Shown: positions 44,185-56,821, counted from the stretch's first letter. The stretch is 64,000 nucleotides of DNA from Cryptomeria japonica (GCF_030272615.1 NC_081410.1:503492942-503556941), one strand, 5' to 3'. The notes: generated by a model not told the origin, from the sequence alone. Translations and numbers: made by a program.

Positions 44185-46995
44185 ATCCTTGCCTTAGTGT
44201 CATGTCATTTTCCATGTCCTTATCCTACCAACATCTTTGAGCATACTTTTAAAGGTCATGGTCTTTTTTTTTCAAGGCTACTATCCAAACAAAAAGACGC
44301 TTGAGTCCTTCTTCCATCCCCTATCATGTGTCCATCTTCTATTGAAAAAGTCAAAAAATCAAAAAAAGAAAAAAAATCAAAAAAAAAAAAATCAAAAAAA
44401 AAAAAAAGACAAAAAAAGAAAAGAAAAAATAAAGAAAAATAATTCGTTCACTGGTGAAAACCTGGCAAACAGGCGCCTTGGGCAAGTACCATGATGAAAA
44501 CCTGGCAAACAGGCGTCATGCGTAATTTATGAACTTCTTGCACACCACACTTGGGGGCAGATCTCTTCCTTCATATCCTATTTCCCTTCATTATCCTATC
44601 ATACCATGTCATTACCCTTCATATCCTATTGTCCCTCATGTCCAGTTTCCCTTTCCACCTTTTGATCTTGACAAGGCTGACGATCTTCATGAGCATCATG
44701 CATCTTGTTTGCAGCTTTTAGTCTATCATAGCTTTTGGTCATTTATCCATTTGCTTATTACAACCTTTCATCCATATCCCCTGTCTTATTGCAACTTTCT
44801 ACCACTATCACGTATACTATCCCGACCTTCAGTCCCTGTCCCTTATCCATTCTTGGTCTTGCTTATCCTATCCATATCTTAGCACTATCCATACACTCAT
44901 TTTCATTTCTTGATCTTGATCTAACATAAGGACGTAAAATTTAAACATGGTTTCAAAAAACCTCTTGACATGTCCCTCATGCCATGTTCCTGCTTTACAT
45001 TATCATATCCAGTCTCTTGTCCCATCACGCAATAGCCCTTGAACATTGCATCCATATTATCTCCATAATAAAAGGCCTTTATCTTCCCTCTATCCACCAG
45101 CATGTCAGCAAGCCTATTTATTCACCTGTCATATTCCTTGCCTTGCTAGACACTGGGGGCAAAAATTTGAAAAAAATCATAAAAAAATTGAAAAAAGTCC
45201 TGAAAAAAGTCTTAAAAATTGAAAAAAGTCCTGAAAAAAGTCATAAAAATCCAAAAAAGTCCTGAAAAAAGTCATAAAAATCCAAAAATGTCCTTAAAAA
45301 AAGTCTTAAAAATTGAAAAATGTCCTGAAAATTCCTAAAAATCATATAAAGTCCTGAAAAAAGAACACAAAAAAATTGTAAAACATTAAAATAAACAAAA
45401 ACACGCATTTTTGCAATAAAGTATTCCCTTTATGCATCGACAGATCACTAAGCATTCATCCAACGACACTTGCAATCAATCAAACACTGTGCTTTAATGA
45501 AATCATGCTTTAACAGATGAGCTTTGTCAATCAACCCAAACATTCAAACTGATCACAATTGTCATACAATCGAATATCAGCATTACAAATCATTTGTCCT
45601 TGTCACATTATCATGGGTCTTATACAGGGTGTGGTATACTCGAAACCAGACTGTGTCCTGTCTTAGACGGGGTACCGCATTTCCTGAAACCAGACAGCAT
45701 GATCATCTTATGAGCACGTTCAACTTTTGACAATGAAGATCCAGATGTTTGTTTGATTTGTTTGAATTTGCGCATCTTATCTTTTTATTGATTTATCTTC
45801 GATCATGTTCCTATGTTGCTCGATGATGTCACTGAGTGATTTAGAGTGACCGGGATGGCTCATGATCCTTTTCTTTTTTGATTATGATTGTCGTTTGTTT
45901 ATGCTGTGTCTGTCTTATGCAAATCGGGTTGCATTTCAGCTCTGGCCTTCAATGCCATGATGCTACGCATCCATTTTGCTAAATAAAAATAAAGGTTCTC
46001 ACCTACAAAGTGCATTACTAAAAGCAAATTTTCATCATCTCTAACTGTCTTCTGTCTCATTTCTTCTTACTAACACTTCTTCCGTCCGGTCGGATAGTCA
46101 GTTCGATCTAGTGCTCTGATATCCACGCGCATATGTTGCATCCTGCATTCATGTGGTTAGTACATTTGCATTCCATCACATCAAGCATTTTTATCCATTT
46201 CATTTCATAAATGTCTCAAAAATACATAAAAATACATTCATACATGTTCATACAAAGTGCATAAGTCATCCATACATGCAAAAAAACATAAGTCATAACA
46301 TATTGCATCCATCATGTCGATGCATATCATATCACATATCATAATAATATCGGAGTACAAAATCAGACTGTCTGTCCTAAGTATGACCCGCAGGCTGACT
46401 GCAAAATGTCAAACTATATAATGTCCACTGTCTGTCATAAGGAGTGCGTGCCTCTGTCACTGGGTGCTCCCTTTGTCCTCCTCATCCCCGCAATGTCTCG
46501 TAAGCCATCAAAATTCATGAAATCAAAAACATGGGTTTTTGAGATACATACCGCTAAGCCTGCATCCTCCGGTCGTCTGAATGTGCGTACACGTTCCCCA
46601 AGGTGATCCACCATTGGAATGTTCACCATCTGTCTGCAAGTGTCTTTGTCCAGAGCAACAAATCCTCCTCTTTAGCTAGTACAAATGAGTCATTTTCACC
46701 CTCTTGGTCTCATTTATAGCTCTTTGTCATTGCATAGATGGACGTGCATCCTCTCCATCTTATGTTGGTCGCGGTCTTGTGCACCTTAAATTGCTTGTCC
46801 TTCATGCATCTGATATCCGATTTTCAGTCCGTTCGATCCTATCATTTTTCTTATCGATCAATTGGCCTATTTTCTGCATGTTTCCGGCCAATTCCTCGAG
46901 GGGGCATGCATATGCCATTATTATTGTCTGGGGCATTTTCATTATTGTTCTTTGAAACAACGCTTAAAATCGCATTGTCTCAAAGAGGGGCAAAA
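44185..46995 (+). other. 3' non-coding region of the young element
   Basis: Contains A-rich simple repeats at 44345-44445, two copies of GAAAACCTGGCAAACAGGCG (44455 and 44497), and at 45165-45375 a ~33-bp A-rich repeat based on 'gtcctgaaaaaagtc'. It ends in the purine tract before 46996. No supported gene. Confidence 0.65.
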
Positions 46996-48475
46996 TGTAG
47001 ACACCCAAAAATGGTCAACGCTTGCGAGGTCATACTTTAACATTTGCGCATTGCCTCATTTTAGGTTTTTGCGTCGCATTAACATTTCTCCTATGTCACG
47101 CACTTGGTCTTTATCATTTGCGAACATCGAGTCATTCTTCTACATTCTTCAATCACCTCGTCCTCAAATTTGGTCTTGTCGACAACATTATCCAATCATG
47201 ATTTTGATTAATTTTACTCTGTCGCATCAATGTGCGTATTCATTTGTCATCAATCATTGTTCTCTTATCAATTTTATCATCAATCTTATCATTTCGGACA
47301 TCGTCAATCCTAATTAGGGTTTTGTCCTCTTGTCGATTTATCATCAATCCTTAAATCTTGTCATTTTGCGATCATTTCGCTATCGATCATTGTCTATCTC
47401 AATTATGTCAATTTGGATCAATTTGTCATTGTTCCTCGTCAATTGGCGCATTTACCAATCAAATCATTTTGTCGCATTGGTCATTTATCAATTCAGAATC
47501 ATGACATTAATTATCTTTAATCAAGACCTAATTGTCATCTTCACATTTCTAATTCGTCTTCTAGGGTTTTATGATTTATTCATTTAACCTAATTTGCCAT
47601 TTCTTCTTTTAGGATTATATAAATTATTTATTAATCCTAAGTTTTCTCATTACAATTAAATCTTTATTTAATTGGCTAATTATTCCTCTTTGTGAATTGA
47701 TTAATAAATGAAAAATTATTAATTAATTCACTAAATCTTAATTTCTAATTTCTTTCAATTTTCTAATTCCAATTTCCTAATTTGTCATCAATTTCATTTT
47801 CCTAATTTTCAAATTTCTAATTCCTTTTCCCTCCTAATTCATCTCCTAATTCTATGGGAGTGGCATTTCAATTTGTCATGAAATTGTCATAATTGATTAA
47901 TCAATCAATTTTGACATGAAATGTGTCATAATAAATCAATCAAATTGTGCATGGAAATGCATAATTTGTCATAATTTGTCATATTGATTTGCAATTTCTA
48001 TTTGAATTGCATCATGCCAATCTTGTCACTTATCCAATTCTTCTATAAATTGGATGATTTTCTTGAATCAAAGCTAATAACCCTTCGAATTCCTTAATCC
48101 CTTCGAATCCCTTCAACCCCTTCGGAACCCTTCTTCAATTGCTTCAATCACTTCATGAATTCCGAATTGCTATCAAACTAACGAATTTTCGTTCTAGTAC
48201 TCTTGAGCTTTTTTGCTTTCAATTGTGAGAGCACTTGTAGGTGAGATCCACAAACCCATTGAAGAGGAAAGAACAACAATGGAGCCGCATGGAAGGAGTA
48301 TTCAATTTCACATCTGGTTTGCACAATTTTATTTTTGAATACTTTGTTTCCATACCTCTATTGAATGTGCTTAGGATTAGGTTCATTTCAATGAGTGTTC
48401 TTTTGATTATGTTGTCATGTTTTGTGTTTTGATTGATCTACTTATCTTTTGATGAATCCTAATTTCTACGCTACA
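46996..48475 (+). repeat. 3' LTR of the young element
   Basis: 1,480 bp, nearly identical to 37528-39022, flanked on the right by the target duplication GTAAG. TATA box at 48044-48051. Confidence 0.93.
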
Positions 48476-48480
48476 GTAAG

Positions 48481-48709
48481 TATGACACATGCTAAGATTA
48501 CCCCCATGTATTTTTCCAATGAGTATTGTCAGAGAGTTCAGACAAACAAATTCTTTCCAATCCTAGTAGAAATAGCATGCAATGTCATTTGTGGTTCAAT
48601 AAAGAAAATATTTGATAGGTTGGATTTGTTGAGTCCCATGTCCCCTCTTCAATCTTCCTATTGTATGGAAGGAAATATTGATATGGAATGGTTGAAGAAT
48701 TTTTTTTAG
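48481..48709 (+). pseudogene. 3' part of the ORF interrupted by the young LTR element
   Basis: In frame with 37388-37527 when the element and one GTAAG copy are removed. Encodes about 75 residues (MTHAKITPMYFSNEYCQRV ... DMEWLKNFF) and ends TAG at 48707-48709. A pyrimidine run followed by AG|GT sits exactly at the stop, so the stop could instead be a splice border. Family not recognised. Confidence 0.4.
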
Positions 48710-49126
48710 GTGTTGGTGCAAGAAGTCAAGTTTTTTAATTGTGGGTGCTAACAATTCTTCCAACTACACGCCTACCCCAACCATGAACCTAAATTGATAC
48801 TTGAGTGACATGCAAGGTTAGATTTTCTTTTGATCTATATATACTACTGTATGAGTGTACTTGATATATGCTTAGTGTTCCATGAGTTTTTCCTACTTTA
48901 GCACAAAACCCCTCACTATTTAAGGGTTTCTAAGATATGACATTTTTCTTGTACTTGACTAATCCATTTTCCAATACTTTTTTATATATGATGGGATAAG
49001 GTGCAACCTCCTATTTTATGTAGCAAAAGAAAATCCATTAAAAATATTTATGTAAAAAATTACAATCTAAAATCCCACACATTGCATACTATAAGAGATC
49101 CATAAAAATAATTAGAAACTACAAAC

Positions 49127-49174
<48 letters not shown>

Positions 49175-50627
49175 TATTGTAATATGTTAGACATGATATT
49201 TCCACAATCCTTGAAATGTATTTAAGAAGTATATTAGAAATAGTTATGTTGAATATTTTTTTCATCAACAATTTTAGATCATAATCTAGTATTCATCACT
49301 GGGATGATGAAAGAATAGTGTATTGGATTGTAGACTTAGCTTCCTAAATTGGAGGATAGGGAAGTATGTTAAAAGTGAGAACAAAAAACAAGAAAAGAGA
49401 TGAAAATAAAAAAGAAAGAAATAAAAATATTCAATAGTTTATTCTTGAGAGGTTGGATATTTTACTTTTTCCTTTCACCATGTCATCTTTTGTCTCATTT
49501 TTCGAATCTACTTTTGATATTCTTATCTATCGTCAATTTTACAAAGTTAAGTCTACAATCTAATACATAATTCTTTTTTCAACTTAATGATAAGTCACAA
49601 AATATAATCCAAACAAATCTTTTAAAAATTTATTCTAAAAACTTTCTCAATAATTATTAAAATAAAAAAAATTCCAATTGTAAGTAACTACAACTATATG
49701 CTACAATCTAAAAAATCCAAATAGTCTTGTATCTTTATTAAGAAAAACAAACAAAATAAAACAAACAAAGTTTTATTATGATTCAACCAGTCAACTGTCC
49801 ATTATATGCAAGTGCGTTGAAAACTTAAAACATGTATTTTGAGATTCCTTTGTTGCTAAAAAACAATGGTTTGTTTTGTTTAGAAAATTTTCAGCAATTT
49901 TCAATCATGATTTGACTTGGAAAGAAGTCATTTTGGATTTTGGTATGAAGAATAATGTGGTTGTAGATTCCTATTAAACAAGTCACTTTAAAACATATAT
50001 GGAAAAATAGATGTTCTGATGTATTTTCTATCAATGTTCACCAAGAGATTGACATTTTAAGGCTTTATGCTACATATTCCTTTAAGGGGCTTTTCTTTTT
50101 TTGCAGCTTCAAGTGCTATACAAGAAGAATAGTAAGGTTATAGTGCACCTCTAGTACATTAAAGAACAAATTTTGCAATTTCAAAATGATAACAAGTCCA
50201 ACTATTGTAAGATTGTCATACAGTTCATGCAAGTTACATTTCTTATAGCTTAAAATTTGTCGCAATGTTAGTAGTCTCATTGGTTGTTTAAGTTTTGATT
50301 CTTAGTCTGAAAACTTGTTTGTATGATAGTTTTGGAGTTCCTTACTTATTATCCCATTTGTAACCTTATGATTATCTATTTCTATTTCTATGTAAATTTA
50401 TTATTTTGATTCAATATAAAAACAAATAAACAAACAAATAAAATGAAAACAAAAAAACAAATAAAATTAAAATTAAACAATTTTGAGAATTGCTAAAATG
50501 GAAAAGGAAGTTCTGATACAATCTAGCAATGTCTAAGGTGAAATATACCAACAAAAACAATAACTCCTCCACCATCTCATTATCATTTCCACTGTACAAA
50601 GGACTCCAACAATAAATGCAGATCTTG
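48710..50627. other. AT-rich intergenic region with a possible LINE tail
   Basis: (AT)n microsatellite at 49133-49172. 49850-50440 on the plus strand has short LINE-like reminders ending in an A-rich tail 'caatataaaaacaaataaac'; support is weak. The part near 50400-50627 would be the 3' untranslated region of the minus-strand gene to the right. Confidence 0.35.
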
Positions 50628-51786
50628 TTAAGAACGGACTGCAAGAAATCTATGCCGTTCTAACACATAATAATTCTGCGTTGACGGGAAAAGACTGTAA
50701 TCTAATTATTAGTTCTGAATTCTCTACACCCTATTACAAACAATCTGTACACGGGCCATTATTTCAGGCAACCAAATTCTCAGAAACAAATTAATGTAAA
50801 CTGTTTGCTTTTGGTCAAGCCGATCAACAAACGTTCATAAATACAGCAATTAATTTTGGTAACAGTACCCTTAGACAGAGACCATATAACAATTCCACTA
50901 CTATCTACCTATAATTGATTAAGATAAGATCTATGCAAAGAAAAACACCGGAGAATTCTCTTCCAAGCCCTCAAATACCTGAATGAAAAAAATTTGCCAG
51001 TGCAACAGATTCACGGCAGGACGTAAAGCGTTTCATCTCCCCAAGAGAAGGATAATTATTTCCAGGCTTCTCTTTTACCGGGTGGTCTCTCATCTTGTTC
51101 ACCGAGAAAAGTCTCCTGAGCTTCGATATCTTCGCCAATTCGCCCCTCGTTTCCTTTGTCCTATTCTCAGAGCCGCCATTTTTATTACCCGCCTGGCCTG
51201 AGAAAGTTTTCTCAGACCCACCATTTTTATTATTCACCTGGGCTGAGAAAGTTTTTTCAGAGCCGCCCTTCATATTACCCACCTGGCCTGAGAAAGTTTT
51301 CTCAAACCCACCATTTTTATTATCCACCTGGGCTGAGAAAGTTTTTTCAGAGCTGCCATTTATATTACCCACCTGGCCTGAGAAAGTTTTCTCAAAGCCG
51401 CCATTTTTTTTACATACCTTGGCTGATAAAGTTTTCTCAGAACCCCCCTTTTTATTACCCACCTGGGCTTTGAAAGATTTCTCAGAACCGCCCTTATAAT
51501 GACCCACCTGGGTCTTTCGTGGCTGTTTTTTCTTGAGCTTCACCTGGCCAATGCATGAGACTTTGGGAGAAGTGGGCTCCTGGGATTCGAAACTGGCACC
51601 TTTTTTCCTTCCCTTGGCTTCCTTGGGAATAATTGAGATGGGTGCTTTGACAGAAGAAACTGTTTTGATTCTGGTGGTGTTTTCAGCTGGAGTGAAAGGG
51701 GCAATTGAATATGTTTTCTTGGCTCTGGAATGTCCCACTCGTACCTGCAATTCATTAGATTCTTCAGCCTTGTGTTTTTGATCCAT
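50628..51786 (-). CDS. Candidate host gene: repeat-containing basic protein, two exons
   Basis: Exon 1 is 51786-50979 from ATG (MDQKHKAEESNELQV). At its end CATTCAG|GTATTTG is a good donor, and TTCTTGCAG|TCCG at 50639 a good acceptor; splicing out 50639-50978 (340 bp) gives ...HSVRS and stop at 50628-50630, 272 residues in all. Residues ~105-225 hold eight consecutive 15-residue repeats (consensus AQVGNKNGGSEKTFS) in which A and G alternate at the first position. Lys-rich segments (KKKQPRK, KLRRLF) suggest a nuclear or nucleic-acid-associated protein, but no domain is recognised. GC content is higher than in surrounding DNA and the frame is intact, unlike the transposon genes here. Without splicing it would end GI at 50971. 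Confidence 0.65.
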
Positions 51787-53250
51787 CACACTCTTCTACC
51801 TAATGGGGACCTTCTTTCATTGATTGCCTCTGCCTCGGGAATGAAAATGGTTTCCCTTTTCTGCAGTGAAATGAAAATTTCTGGGCCTTCAGGGCCTGCA
51901 AAGCCTGCATTTATTGTGGAACGGCATTAGTTTTTAATCTTGAAAGCACGGTCAATAACGACCCGATTGAGAGAATCAACATAGAAATTTCAAGTCTAAA
52001 TAAGCGATATGGAGTTTGTTTGGAAAGATCAAGAAGCTGCCACTTTGGTTGTTTAGATTGGGGGTGGCCCAAATAAGAGAGTTTTCAGGTATTTGTAAAT
52101 TGTCTTTGGTCAAGATATAACGACATTAAGGCTGTCTTGAATAAATTGTTTGACCTTTTCCTATTTCAATGTAAGGTTCATTAATTCTTTTCTACGGTAG
52201 TTGTTTGGAATTCAAACTTTGTTTCAAGTTCCTGTTGTTAACGTATCTGTTTAACTTTGATACAAATTCTTGTCTATAAAATTACGGAGTTTGATGGGTT
52301 AAGTGATAAACTATGACTTTTCTTCAACAGTTGAATCCATTTAAAACTAGACTTTTCATATTGGATTATGATTAAAAATGTTGTTGTCAATTTTAATTTC
52401 ATTGGTTTCATTATTTTATGAGATTTGAAGATATAAAATAATATGGTAGTATCTCTTTAATTTTGATACAAATTCTTGTTAATAAAAATATGGAGTTTTA
52501 TGTGTTAAGTGATAAATTATGACTTTTCTTTTTAATAGGGAATTGTATTTAAAACTATATTCTTGATATTCGATTATAATTAAAGACTTTGTTGTCAATT
52601 TGTATGTGATTGTTTCATCATTTTATGAGATTTGAGGATAGAAAAGACATGTCAAAATATAACACATATATGGTAGTATATGTTAAAGGGTTGTCTAATT
52701 CATGAATGTTGCTTCTTAATAATATTTTTAATAAATTTTCATATAATTTTATGATCTTTTAATGGTTTCTTATTGCAAAACTAATGTCTTGATTCTTGTC
52801 TTTAGATATGTCATTATAGGTGTTCAATTTGAATCATTGCAATACATAAGCCATTAGACAACTATCTCATTTAGTAAAAGAGTTGCCTCCAAATAAGTGG
52901 AAAAATTATTTAAATTTGGAGGATGCAATTAGACATAATTTTATCTAGGAGACAATAGTAATCCTACAATTTAATCCAACATGAGGAAGCATATACGAAT
53001 CAAATTTGGTCCATCTTACCAAGACTTAAGAGGCCAAAGGTTAATATATTTTCTACAATTATGAATTTATGTTCAAAACACATCGAAATAAGTATTAGGA
53101 TACCATATATAATGATAAAGTTGGTAGTAAGTGTAAAATGAGCGGAGAATAGTGTGAAGTATCCACTTTTCTCTTTATGTTCTGCCCTCACTTGAACATG
53201 CAAATGAACTAAATGAATTATGCATGGTAAAGTAACTTAAACAATTTTTT
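51787..53250. other. Upstream/intergenic region with a ~205-bp duplication
   Basis: Immediately right of the gene start is a moderately GC-rich stretch to ~51935 that would be its leader and promoter; no clear TATA box. The rest is AT-rich (see duplication entry). No other gene. Confidence 0.5.
52245..52640. repeat. Tandem duplication of ~205 bp
   Basis: Two diverged copies start at about 52245 and 52450 and share 'ttgatacaaattcttgt', 'gttaagtgataaa.tatgact' and 'attttatgagatttgaag'-like strings in the same order. Confidence 0.75.
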
Positions 53251-53799
53251 TTGATTCACAAGATTTGCAAATCTGACATTAAGATTAAGAGAGAAAATGT
53301 TGTTTGGAGATTTCCCTGTCATGATTGGGTCAAGGTGAATTTTGATGGGGCAGCCAATGGCAATCTTGGGAAGTCAGGAGGGGGAGGAGTCATCAGAAAT
53401 ACTCATGGTGTTTGTGTTGCTGCTATTGCCTCTCCCTTTGGAGTTCAAAACAATCATATTGCTAAAGCCCAGGCAATGTTAAAATGCCTCCAGCTTGCTC
53501 AAGGTTTTAAATTTTAAAAAATATGGCTGGAAGGGGACTCCCTCAATATTATTCAGGCTATCAAAGGCACTAGTTCTCCCTCTTGGAACATTTACAATAT
53601 CATTGAAAGTGCTAAAAAGTTATTAAATGACTATGATAGTGTTTTCATTTCCCATACTCTAGGGGAAGGTAATAAGGTTGTTGACCTATTACCTAATGAG
53701 GGGGTTTATTTAGAGGACACTAAATATATCGGAGAAGCCTACTGTAAGAAGGATGTCTGGGCGCAATTATTATTTGATCATGTCCATGGTTCAAGTTAA
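53251..53799 (+). pseudogene. RNase H domain of a plus-strand LINE remnant
   Basis: Encodes WVKVNFDGAANGNLGKSGGG (first Asp), IWLEGDSLNIIQAI (Asp) and SHTLGEGNKVVDLL (last Asp), the RNase H domain that ends plant LINE ORF2. The position of the catalytic Glu reads Lys (NNHIAKAQAM) and TAA at 53515-53517 breaks the frame. The rest of ORF2 is missing to the left (5' truncation). Confidence 0.75.
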
Positions 53800-54085
53800 G
53801 TTTATCATTACTTTTTTGGGTCCGGATATCAAAGACAAAGATTGGGGTTATGTGAAGTGTCAGTTGATGATCATTTTAAGGCATTGTGATTATGATCACT
53901 AGTGTGACGGGGATAATCATAATAAGTGTTGGTTCATCGTGACTATTATTAAATACCTCTTCAAACTCAAGGAAATTACTTTGTTTTTCGAACCCAGCAT
54001 TTTGTTCAAGAGCCTGCGCTTAAGTCTTGGTTTTCAGTTTTTGAGTAAATTGTGCTCTGTTGAAAGCCTCGACCTACATTTCAAC

Positions 54086-55701
54086 ATGGGAGGAAATCTT
54101 AATCGGAATGAGCCCTATGGCTATGATAATTGGAAAAGCGAGCGGAAAGTTTGGCGAAGGCTGCATAGACATGGTTTCACAGACTACATGGAAAAATTGC
54201 ATGGTAGTAAAAAGTCAGTATCTCAAGGCTTTGCCAAGGGATGGAACAGCAACAAAGTCACTCTGTTTGGGGAGACTTGGAAGCTCATTGAGGATTTGGT
54301 GGCAAAAGTTACGGGATTACAGAAGGAAGGCACCAAGTTTTACAGAGATCGAAAGTTTGCGGCGGAAGCTATTAAAAATTTCCCTAAAAGTGATGAAGAG
54401 AAGGTTCGGCTCGCCAAGAAGGACAATGTATCTTACTACCTCCCTCATCAGGTAAATTCCTTCTGGTAGAAGATGTTAAGGGTTTTGATGGAATTCTTAA
54501 CAATTGATGGTAGGTTTATGAAGGTTTATAATTATCATTTTGCTATTCTAAACCATTTCCGCCATGGGTTTAAGATCTCTTTGCCTTTCTATTTAGCTTC
54601 ATCCCTGAATGAAAGCTTGGCCGACCATGCTAAAAACCCAAATCCTATCCCATAACTCACCAAGGTATCATCCTGCTCATTTATGAGCATTTGAAGAAAA
54701 AAGCTAGGGTTAATAAGGAAGATTATTTAGTGGCAAATGCCCATATTTCAAATAGTTTTGATGGTTCTGAGTCTAATGATGATTCGTCTAACCTTCCTCT
54801 TCATAAAAAAGGGAGTGTTGATGATGTTGATAAAGAGGACACAGATGTGGAAGCTGGTTCAGAGGAGGAACAGGGGAAGGCAGTTGATGATGAAGCGGAG
54901 AATGAGAAGAAAGAGGTTGTAGGAGAAGAGGAGAAGGTGCAGAGAAAAGTGTATGTTGAAAAGCCGAATCCAAACCCTATTGTCTCGGATAGAAGGAATG
55001 TTGCACAAAATACCATGAAGGAACTTAACCCTAAGTGTGTGAGCTCAGCGCAGGGTAGGGAAACAATAGACTCCATTTTGAACGCTGCCAAAAATAGCAC
55101 TCTGGAATTTTTCAATTTCCAGAAATGGGTAATTGAAAATATATCCAGTATTCAGAATAAACAAAGAGATTTGGAGTATAAGATTCATGATTTGATTAAG
55201 GATACCAATACTGGGAAAGAGGATGTGGAGGTGGACACCAGTGAGGTAGATGATGAAATTGAAATGCAGGACTGGCCGGAAAAAGAAATGATTAAGGGAG
55301 ACCTAAAGCATCTGGAAGATGTGATTAGAATTGTCAAAGATAAGGCTGGGGTTCATAATGAAATTATTATCAATCGTGATACTAAAACTGAGAAGGCATT
55401 GAAGAAATTTATGAATCATAGCCTTGAGGTTTTGAAGGTCTTGTCTTAAAATATGAACGCCCTGTTTGATTGTTTGGAGAGGAACCAACAGAACAAAGAG
55501 ATGGTGATCATTGATGATATATCGACCTCCAGCTCTTCTCCCCAAACATCCAGACGAAGAACAAGGTAGACTACCAGTGATTTGGAGATGAAGACTAAAG
55601 ACATCCATCTGAAGCAGGAGAACAAAGACCTAAGAGAAGCTGCTAAGGCTATGATGATGTTGGTTAAGGACGCGGAAGAGTCTATAAAAGTTTTTATCTG
55701 A
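54086..55701 (+). pseudogene. Additional ORF downstream of the LINE RNase H
   Basis: From ATG 54086 (MGGNLNRNEPYGYDNWK) the frame runs to TAG at 54467, continues to 54655, then shifts and continues from 54667 to 55449, and after TAA and TAG to TGA at 55699. The first ~190 codons form a compact domain (VTLFGETWKLIEDLVAKVTG, FRHGFKISLPFYLASSLNES), vaguely like the gag-like 'plant transposon protein' domains; then an acidic Glu/Asp/Lys region and coiled-coil-like C-terminus (TSDLEMKTKDIHLKQENKDL). Three stops and a frameshift mark decay. Function unknown; it may be a third LINE protein. Confidence 0.5.
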
Positions 55702-55910
55702 AATGTAATACTAGTCTTTGTTTGCCAGTCTCTTGCTGGCTTTTTGCTGTCCTTTTCCCCAATTGTTGTTTTTTTTACTGGTCTTTTGCAGCTTTTCTTT
55801 CTATGTACTGTTCTCTCTAGCTTATTTCTTGTTTATCTTTTCATTATGTAAGTGGGTTTCGTGTCCCTTAAAACCCGATTTTCCTTAATCAAAAACTTAA
55901 GCAATAATTG
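55702..55910 (+). other. Probable LINE 3' untranslated end
   Basis: T/C-rich tail with 'gccagtctcttgctggc' (an inverted repeat, 55726-55742) and 'cccttaaaacccgattttcc', running into an A-rich segment. It resembles LINE 3' ends known from plants; boundary approximate. Confidence 0.45.
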
Positions 55911-56321
55911 AAATAGAAAAATTAGATTAAAAAAATACATATAGTGAATGATATCTCAAGTGTTTCATGTTCTTGGTAGACTTACATCTCCAAATCTACA
56001 TATAACCATAAAACAAGTGTTAACAACACTTAAGAAAAAAATCAATATCAGGAAAATTGTAAGGATATTATATTATTACATTTTGAATCATTTTTTCAAA
56101 TTTAAAATAACATAAGAAATGTAAATATTGTATTCGAAGAAGAAGTGGTCTAAAATGCATGACATGACACTTCAACCCATAAATAGATCAAGTGTTCATG
56201 TGGTACCAATAAAGGTGCCATTGTAATGCCCGCCAAAATACCTTAGATAAATAATCTAAAATATAGTAACAAATGGAGATAAAAAAAATTTCTAAAACTT
56301 TCGTTACTCTATGTTAACATT
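55911..56321. other. Unassigned AT-rich spacer; possible LTR start at 56222
   Basis: TGTAATGCCCGCCAAAATACC at 56222 resembles the start of some plant LTRs. If so, copy 2 inserted within that LTR and the LTR continues after 60586. No second LTR or target duplication confirms this. Confidence 0.3.
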
Positions 56322-56326
56322 AACAT
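56322..56326. other. Target-site duplication AACAT (left copy)
   Basis: AACAT here and at 60582-60586 flanks Copia-type copy 2 exactly, fixing its ends at 56327 and 60581. Confidence 0.85.
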
Positions 56327-56821
56327 TGTGAGACATGGACCAGCTCTGATACCATGTGAGATTTTGCCAAGATCAAGAGGCAATGGAAAGCATAAATAAG
56401 AGAGACAAAATATATGATAGAAATAAACTGTATTCTATCAAGATGAAAATATTGATCAACTGGATCATCAAGTGATGTTATTTATACAATGAATATGAGC
56501 TTGCTTATATAGGCAAGGCTATATGGATATGTGAGCACACAAACATGACATGTGGCTCAATAAGAAACAAGGGTAGGTAGGAAATAGGTGTGGGTAGGTA
56601 GGAGAAACAATATAATATTCCACATGAGGTGGATCACCCACTGAATGTGGAGTGTAACAAAAAGATCACACCATAAAAGGTGGAAATTCTCCTACACACA
56701 CTATCCCAATGTGGCTCAAACACCCAAGTGTCTCATACCCAAACTATTATGAAATTCATTTCCTAAGTAAACTTAAGTAAGGTGTAATAATATCCATGAT
56801 GAATAATTATTTACACCAACA
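56327..56821 (-). repeat. 3' LTR of Copia-type copy 2
   Basis: Ends CCAACA at 56821 next to the polypurine tract (TAAGGGGGGG on the minus strand, 56822-56831). The first 28 plus-strand bases, TGTGAGACATGG...CTGATACCA, contain a primer-binding-site-like sequence within the LTR. Minus-strand TATA box at 56504-56513. Confidence 0.88.

Larger units (their letters stand above)
37528..48475 (+). mobile_element. Young, complete, non-autonomous LTR retrotransposon (10.9 kb)
   Basis: LTRs 37528-39022 and 46996-48475 both begin TGTAGACACCC and end TACGCTACA. The target duplication GTAAG is perfect (37523-37527 and 48476-48480). Primer-binding-like site at 39027, purine-rich tract CAAAGAGGGGCAAAA before the 3' LTR. 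The 8-kb interior has two long ORFs unrelated to polymerase and long simple-repeat stretches; no reverse transcriptase, integrase or recognised protease. It fits a large retrotransposon derivative mobilised in trans. Confidence 0.93.

Noticed and set aside
44341-45375. CRISPR-like or structured array from the regular A-rich repeats
   Set aside because: Repeats are low-complexity A-rich units without unique spacers; ordinary simple-sequence expansion in a plant element.
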